DNA from: Streptomyces pseudovenezuelae | Lineage (GTDB): Bacteria; Actinomycetota; Actinomycetes; Streptomycetales; Streptomycetaceae | NCBI RefSeq assembly: GCF_001513955.1 | Contig: NZ_KQ948144.1 | Span: 502,853-566,852, forward strand | Direction of reading: 5' to 3' | DNA: 64,000 bases | Shown: in pieces, positions 59,468 to 64,000 of the stretch | Layout of the letters: every line of letters starts with the position of its first letter | Position numbering within the stretch: the first letter of the stretch is position 1 | The notes under the pieces: generated by a model | Databases searched by the model: none | The model's input: only the letters and a program-made list of their open reading frames with translations | What the model was told of the DNA's origin: nothing | Position numbers and translations under genes: made by a program

Positions 59468-61519
59468 GTGATAAGCACCGCTATTCGCGTCGCCCGGGTG
59501 GGCAGCGCGGCCGAGCTGGCCGCGGCGGTCCTCATGCTGGCGGGCTTCCCCGCCATAATGGTGGCCGCGCTCATCCCGAGCGTCCCCGCCTTCGCGGCCG
59601 CGACCGCCGTCACGTACCTTGCGGACCACTATCTGCACCGCCAGGGCAGTTATCTGATCAACCGCCTCAGCAAGGTGCGCGCCGGACTGTCGATCCGCTT
59701 CCTGATCAGACAGCTCCTGCTGATCCTGCTGCTGGCCCGGCTCGACCTCTCCAACAACCTGATCTTCTACGGGGCCACCGCCTGCTTCATCGCGTTCTAC
59801 GGCCTCCAGGCCCCGCACGGCGCGCTGGTCACCCTGATCCGCAACCGCCGCCGGCTCCCGGTCGCCACCCGCAACGTCGACCTGGCCTCCCGCATCCGCA
59901 TCCCGGACGCCCCGCCGATGGGACTGCTGAACCGGTCGGCCGAGAAGATGCTCCACCTCGACCTCGCGGCCGTGGTCGGCATACTCGTCGCCGCCGCGAT
60001 GGACTCGGCGCTGCCGGGCTTCATCGGCATCGGCGTGACGATAGTGCTCGGCTCCCTGTACGTCCTCGCGCTGATGCCGTACGTGCGGGGCAAGAAGGTC
60101 CCGCCGAACGCCGACAAGGTGCTCGCCAAGGTCGACGAGTGGCTGCGCGACTACCAGCCGGAGACGGTCCTCTACTTCTCCGGCTCCAAGGACTCCGTCT
60201 ACCAGGTCAACATGTGGCTGGAGACCATGGAGCAGCTGGACTCCCGGCCGCTGATCATCCTGCGTGAGCGCGTCATCCTCCAGAACCTCGCGCCCACCAC
60301 GGTCCCCGTCATCTGCGTGCCCGGAGGGGTGCACCTGATGAACATGGACCTGTCCTCGGTGCGGGTCGCGCTGTACGCGGCGAACGTCGGCAAGAACATC
60401 CACCTGCTGCGCGTGCCCACCATGAAGCACGTCTTCATCGGCCACGGCGACAGCGACAAGCTGGCGAGCGTCAACCCGTTCAGCAAGGCGTACGACGAGG
60501 TGTGGGTGGCCGGCCGGGCCGGTCGCGACCGCTACGCCATCGCCGACGTCGGTGTCCGCGACGAGGACATCGTCGAGGTGGGCCGCCCGCAGCTGGCCCC
60601 GATCCAGAACGGGCAGGGTGTACCCGAGAGCCGGATGCCGACCGTGCTCTACGCCCCCACCTGGGAGGGCTGGGACGGCAACCCGGGCAACACCTCGCTG
60701 ATGCTGGCCGGCGAGAACATCGTGAAGAAGCTGCTGGCGGCCGACCCGCCGGTCCGTGTCCTCTACAAGCCGCACCCCTTCACCGGCACGGTCCTGCCCA
60801 AGGCGGGCGCCGCGCACCAGAAGGTCACCGCGCTGATCGAGAAGGCCACCGCCGAGCGCGCCACGGACCCCCGCTTCCAGGCCGACGCGACCGCGGCGGC
60901 CGCCGCCAAGGCCGAGCTCGCCCGCATCGAGGCGCGGCTCGCCGTCCTGGTCGGCAGCGGCGGCGAGAAGGGCGACGAGGCCGAGGCCACCCGTGACGGT
61001 GTGGTCGACGTGGCCAAGTACGAGGAGATCGCCCGGCTGCGCGGCGAGTGGAACGACGCGTACTGGCGCTCCTTCCCGGTGTGGGAGCACCGCGTGGTCA
61101 CGGGCGCCGAACCGCGGCTGTACGACTGCTTCAACGTCTCCGACGCGATGGTCTCCGACATCTCCAGCGTGGTCTCCGACTTCATCGCGAGCGGCAAGCC
61201 GTACGCGGTCACGGACTCCGCGGAGCTGGGCGTGGAGGAGTTCAAGCGGCAGAACACCGCGGTGCGGGCCGCCACGATCCTGTCCAACAAGGCCGCCGAG
61301 CTGGGCGAGCTGCTGGGCGCGGTCCGCGACCCGGCGGCCGACCTGCTGGCCGAGGACCGGGTGGAGCTCAAGCAGTACCTGCTCGGCCCGGACGAGCCCA
61401 CGTCCATCGAGCAGTTCAACACCGCGGTGGCCAACCTCGCGATCAAGGCCGAGGCGCGCAACGTCGGCCAGGAGTCACGGGCGGCCACCTCCGCGGCGGA
61501 GGCCACGACCAAGGCCTGA
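59468..61519 (+). CDS. CDP-glycerol glycerophosphotransferase family protein with membrane N-terminus
   Basis: 683 residues. The first ~200 are hydrophobic (segments near 12–45, 78–112 and 155–200), unusual for soluble TagF-type enzymes. The catalytic part (about 220–640) has KHVFIGHGDSDK, YAPTWEGWDGN, LYKPHPFTG and DISSVVSDFIASGKPYA, the family's substrate-binding blocks. It would polymerise or prime glycerol- or ribitol-phosphate wall polymers at the membrane. GTG 59468 has a poor ribosome binding site. An inserted Ala/Lys/Glu-rich helix lies around 455–500. A strong terminator follows. Confidence 0.85.
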   Translation: MISTAIRVARVGSAAELAAAVLMLAGFPAIMVAALIPSVPAFAAATAVTYLADHYLHRQGSYLINRLSKVRAGLSIRFLIRQLLLILLLARLDLSNNLIFYGATACFIAFYGLQAPHGALVTLIRNRRRLPVATRNVDLASRIRIPDAPPMGLLNRSAEKMLHLDLAAVVGILVAAAMDSALPGFIGIGVTIVLGSLYVLALMPYVRGKKVPPNADKVLAKVDEWLRDYQPETVLYFSGSKDSVYQVNMWLETMEQLDSRPLIILRERVILQNLAPTTVPVICVPGGVHLMNMDLSSVRVALYAANVGKNIHLLRVPTMKHVFIGHGDSDKLASVNPFSKAYDEVWVAGRAGRDRYAIADVGVRDEDIVEVGRPQLAPIQNGQGVPESRMPTVLYAPTWEGWDGNPGNTSLMLAGENIVKKLLAADPPVRVLYKPHPFTGTVLPKAGAAHQKVTALIEKATAERATDPRFQADATAAAAAKAELARIEARLAVLVGSGGEKGDEAEATRDGVVDVAKYEEIARLRGEWNDAYWRSFPVWEHRVVTGAEPRLYDCFNVSDAMVSDISSVVSDFIASGKPYAVTDSAELGVEEFKRQNTAVRAATILSNKAAELGELLGAVRDPAADLLAEDRVELKQYLLGPDEPTSIEQFNTAVANLAIKAEARNVGQESRAATSAAEATTKA

Positions 61520-61536
61520 CCTCCCCTTCGTAAAGA

Positions 61537-61578
61537 AAGGGCCCGGTTTTCGGGGGTGATCCCGAAAACCGGGCCCTT
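61537..61578. terminator. Strong hairpin terminator
   Basis: Perfect 18-bp arms (61537–61554 and 61561–61578; AAGGGCCCGGTTTTCGGG and its complement) with a 6-nt loop, 17 bp after the transferase stop codon. Confidence 0.85.
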
Positions 61579-61682
61579 CGCGCGTATATCCCAGTGCCGG
61601 AAGCAACTTTCTCCCTCGTCCGGCCGTCTAGGGGATTGCCCCTGAGCGGATCTGGGGGAAACAGACCGTTACTGGGGGAGAA

Positions 61683-62885
61683 GTGACCGTTGCGCAACCT
61701 GATGTGACCGTGGTCATCGGGGCCTACGAGGCGATGCCGTACCTGGTCGACTGTCTGGCCTCCGTCGAGGCGCAGACGATCGGTCACGAGCGCATCGAGC
61801 GCATCGAGGTCATCGCGGTCGACGACGGCTCGGCGGACGGCACCGGGGAGTACCTGGAGGAGTTCGCCGCGCGCACCTCCCTCGACGTCACGGTGATCCG
61901 CCAGGACAACTCCGGCGGCCCCAGCGGCCCGCGCAACGTCGGCCTGGGCAAGGCGAGGGGGCGGTACGTCTTCTTCCTCGACGCCGACGACCGGCTCGGC
62001 CCCGAGGCCCTTGACCGGATGGTCGCGATGGCCGACCGCAACGGCACGGACGTCGTCCTCGGCCGGGTCGAGGGCGTCAACCGCAAGCCGCCGACGTCGA
62101 TGTGGGGGCAGACCCTGGAGCGCACCGACGTCTTCTCCTCCAACATCAAGTTCACGCTGAGCGCGCAGAAGCTGTTCCGCCGGGAGTTCCTCGAACGGCA
62201 CAGCATGCGCTTCGACGAGTCCCTGTGGACGGGCGAGGACGCCCTTTTCACCATGGAGGCCTATCTGCGGGCCGACGGCGTCTCCGTGATCGCCGACCAC
62301 ACCTGCTACTACCTGGTGGGCCGTGAGGACGGCAAGCACGTCACCAAGACCGGCAGCCACACCCTGCGCTTCGACTCCGCGCGGGCCCTGATGAACCTGA
62401 TCGCCGACATGGTCCCGGCGGGCGCCCGCCGCGACGCGCTGATGGTGCGCCCCTTCCTCGTCACGCTGCTCCCGCAGTTCGGCCCGAGGTTCCTCAAGGA
62501 CGACGAGGCGGTCCGTCAGGAGAAGCTGGAGCTCGCGAGGCCCCTGGTGGACGCCTACTGGACCGGCGAGGTGGCCCACCGCCTCCGCGTCCACGAGCGT
62601 CTGCGGCTCCAGCTGGTGGCGATGGACCGCCCCGACCTCCTGGTGGAGGTCCTGGAGTTCATGAGGGCGAAGAAGAGCCCTCAGCCGGTGCTGGAGAAGG
62701 GCGGGCGCCGGGTGTATCTCGCCTACCCGTTCTTCCGCGACGGGTCGACGGGCCTGTCCGACTCCGTCTACCTGGCCGAGCCGCGCGAGGCCCGGGAGGT
62801 GCCGGGCTACCGGGAGGTCGGCGTCGACCAGTTGCTGCGGCGGGCGGTCCGCAAGGCGCGCAGGGTGCTCACCCCGGCAGTGTGA
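61683..62885 (+). CDS. Family 2 glycosyltransferase
   Basis: 400 residues from GTG 61683, preceded by GGGGGAG. The GT-A core has VVIGAYEAMPYLVDCL, VDDGSADGTGEYL and FLDADDRLGPEAL, with an acidic metal-binding cluster. It resembles the transferase at 48.1 kb in its first 230 residues (same FRREFLE motif) but lacks the long C-terminal beta-rich part. It probably glycosylates the wall polymer made by the neighbouring genes (inference). Its last 17 bp overlap the end of a convergent small gene. Confidence 0.87.
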   Translation: MTVAQPDVTVVIGAYEAMPYLVDCLASVEAQTIGHERIERIEVIAVDDGSADGTGEYLEEFAARTSLDVTVIRQDNSGGPSGPRNVGLGKARGRYVFFLDADDRLGPEALDRMVAMADRNGTDVVLGRVEGVNRKPPTSMWGQTLERTDVFSSNIKFTLSAQKLFRREFLERHSMRFDESLWTGEDALFTMEAYLRADGVSVIADHTCYYLVGREDGKHVTKTGSHTLRFDSARALMNLIADMVPAGARRDALMVRPFLVTLLPQFGPRFLKDDEAVRQEKLELARPLVDAYWTGEVAHRLRVHERLRLQLVAMDRPDLLVEVLEFMRAKKSPQPVLEKGGRRVYLAYPFFRDGSTGLSDSVYLAEPREAREVPGYREVGVDQLLRRAVRKARRVLTPAV

Positions 62886-63153
62886 GCGCCCCCGAGGCGC
62901 CCGCGGTCTCCTCGTCCCGCCGCTGCCCCTTGGCGAACAGGGACACCATGCCGCGCTGCCAGCGGTGCAGGACGCCCTCGACGGCCAGGGAGGCGGCCGT
63001 CGCGGCGAGCAGCAGCGGGACGTGCGGACGCAGGGCGGCGACGGCCTGGGCGACGACGGCGGCTGCCAGGACGGCGGCGACGAGCGCTCTCGTCGCGGTC
63101 TGCCGGCCCGGCAGCCGCAGCGCGGACCGGAGGCTGGGGAGGCGTTTTCGCAC
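62869..63153 (-). CDS. Small membrane protein of unknown function
   Basis: About 94 residues from the GTG at 63153, which has GGAG eight bases upstream; an in-frame GTG at 63162 would add three residues. The product has a basic N-terminus, two hydrophobic segments (about 25–43 and 45–62) and a hydrophilic tail (KGQRRDEETAG). Its 3' end overlaps the convergent glycosyltransferase by 17 bp. The next gene upstream on the same strand is the partial transferase at the window end, so the two may be co-transcribed. No domain recognised. Confidence 0.55.
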   Translation of the reverse strand: MRKRLPSLRSALRLPGRQTATRALVAAVLAAAVVAQAVAALRPHVPLLLAATAASLAVEGVLHRWQRGMVSLFAKGQRRDEETAGASGALTLPG

Positions 63154-63272
63154 GGGGGACACTCCAGGGTCGTCGCGAGACGGACGCCCTGGTCAACGCG
63201 AGCCGGCCTCCGGACGACACTCGGGTGTCCTCGGCCCGGCCCGGCGGGGAGACGCCGGGCGCGGGGGTGCCG

Positions 63273-64000
63273 TCACGCGAGCGGGGCCAGGAGGTCCTCG
63301 GCGCGTTCCGCCGTCGACCGGTCGGCCAGATCGTTGACGGCCGCGTTGAACCGCTCCATGGAGGTCGGGTGGTCCGGCCCGAGGACGTACTCCTTGAGGG
63401 TGCGGCGCTGGGCGGCCATCGGGTCGTGGTGGGGGGCGCGGACCGAGCGCAGGATCTCGGGCAGCCGGGTGCAGGCGCGGTCGAGCAGATAGGCGCCGCC
63501 CGCGGTGGTGTAGGCGGCCCGGAACTCCTCGTCGGACAGGTCCTGCGCGTTGGTCAGGACGTACGGCTTGAGGCTGGCCACGAAGTCGGCGACCACCGAG
63601 GAGACGTCGCTGACGAGGAGGTCCGCCTGGTTGAAGCACTCGTACAGGGTGGGGAGCTGTTCGAGGATCACGTGGTGCCGGGCGCCGCTCCGGCTCGCCC
63701 AGAAGATCCGGTGCCACTCGTCCCGCAGCTCCTGCCACTCGGCCGTGCCGTCCCCGTCCGGGACCCGCGCGTCCCGCAACTGCTGGGCGTCGTCGCCCTC
63801 GTGGCGGCCGGACATCTCGTCCAGCCGGGCCCGGATCTCCTGGAGCCGGGTGCGCGCGGCCTCCGCGACCTTCTCCTCGTCGCCCCGCAGCAGCTCCCTG
63901 ATGGTCCGGTCCGCGGCGGCCGCCTCCGGCGAGCGCTTGCCGGTGAGGGGGTGCGGCTTGTAGATGATCCGCACGTTCTCCGCGAGGAGCCCCTCGATCA
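63273..64000 (-). CDS. CDP-glycerol glycerophosphotransferase family protein (N-terminus outside window)
   Basis: Only the C-terminal ~242 residues are in the window; the frame stays open to the last base. Motifs IIYKPHPLTGKRSPE, LLVSDVSSVVADFVASLKPY and YVLGPDHPTSMERFN match the transferase at 59.5 kb, including the same inserted helical Glu/Arg-rich segment. It is therefore a paralogue on the opposite strand. Together they suggest a two-enzyme primase/polymerase or two-polymer system (inference). Confidence 0.87.
   Translation of the reverse strand, partial: IEGLLAENVRIIYKPHPLTGKRSPEAAAADRTIRELLRGDEEKVAEAARTRLQEIRARLDEMSGRHEGDDAQQLRDARVPDGDGTAEWQELRDEWHRIFWASRSGARHHVILEQLPTLYECFNQADLLVSDVSSVVADFVASLKPYVLTNAQDLSDEEFRAAYTTAGGAYLLDRACTRLPEILRSVRAPHHDPMAAQRRTLKEYVLGPDHPTSMERFNAAVNDLADRSTAERAEDLLAPLA

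Overview
This window is a Streptomyces-type actinobacterial chromosome segment. The evidence is a very high GC content with strong GC bias at third codon positions, many GTG starts, several apparently leaderless promoters, and the conserved order clpP–clpX … valS–folC–ndk–mreBCD–pbp2–rodA … rne–rplU–rpmA–obg. No tRNA, rRNA or CRISPR array was seen.

Region 1 (1–18.57 kb) is conserved core. It holds the 3' part of a clpP, clpX, a Pro/Gly/Gln/Tyr-rich membrane protein, valS, folC with a DUF4233 membrane partner, ndk, the Mre cell-wall morphogenesis set (mreB, mreC, mreD, a class B PBP, a RodA-type SEDS polymerase), a CYTH–CHAD protein and a TIGR03960-type B12-binding radical SAM protein.

Region 2 (18.5–35.5 kb) is accessory. 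The last ~110 bp of the TIGR03960 gene, plus a short following reading frame, occurs three times: at 18.5 kb as part of the intact gene, at 20.8 kb and at 34.85 kb. All three copies share an exact 18-bp core. The first interval (2.3 kb) carries two hypothetical genes and a broken serine recombinase. The second (14 kb) carries several decayed genes (a membrane protein, a toxin-like C-terminus, a secreted protein, a transposase remnant) around one nearly intact operon: an FxSxx-COOH precursor peptide (fxsA), an FxsB radical SAM/SPASM maturase with an HExxH C-terminal domain, an AAC(3)-like acetyltransferase broken by one amber codon, two TIR-like FxsC proteins, and a 1335-residue FxsT-like protein (P-loop ATPase, TIR-like, NB-ARC, TPR). 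A convergent alpha/beta hydrolase follows. I read this region as elements accreted at the 3' end of the TIGR03960 gene. It separates that gene from its usual partner, TIGR03936, now at 39.9 kb.

Region 3 (35.5–45 kb) holds a class II glutamine amidotransferase, DUF899, TerD-like and GNAT proteins, a repetitive hydrophobic protein, TIGR03936 and a very long RNase E/G with Arg-rich and Lys/Ala-rich arms.

Region 4 (45–64 kb) combines cell-envelope sugar genes with core genes. A dTDP-rhamnose-type cassette (rmlA, rmlB, rmlD, a glycosyltransferase, rmlC) sits between rne and rplU–rpmA–obg. After obg come an FG-GAP repeat secreted protein, a Tat-exported PhoD-type phosphatase, a sulfotransferase-like protein and a teichoic-acid-like group: an IspD/TarI–SDR fusion, two CDP-glycerol glycerophosphotransferase-like proteins (the second cut by the window end) and a GT2 glycosyltransferase.
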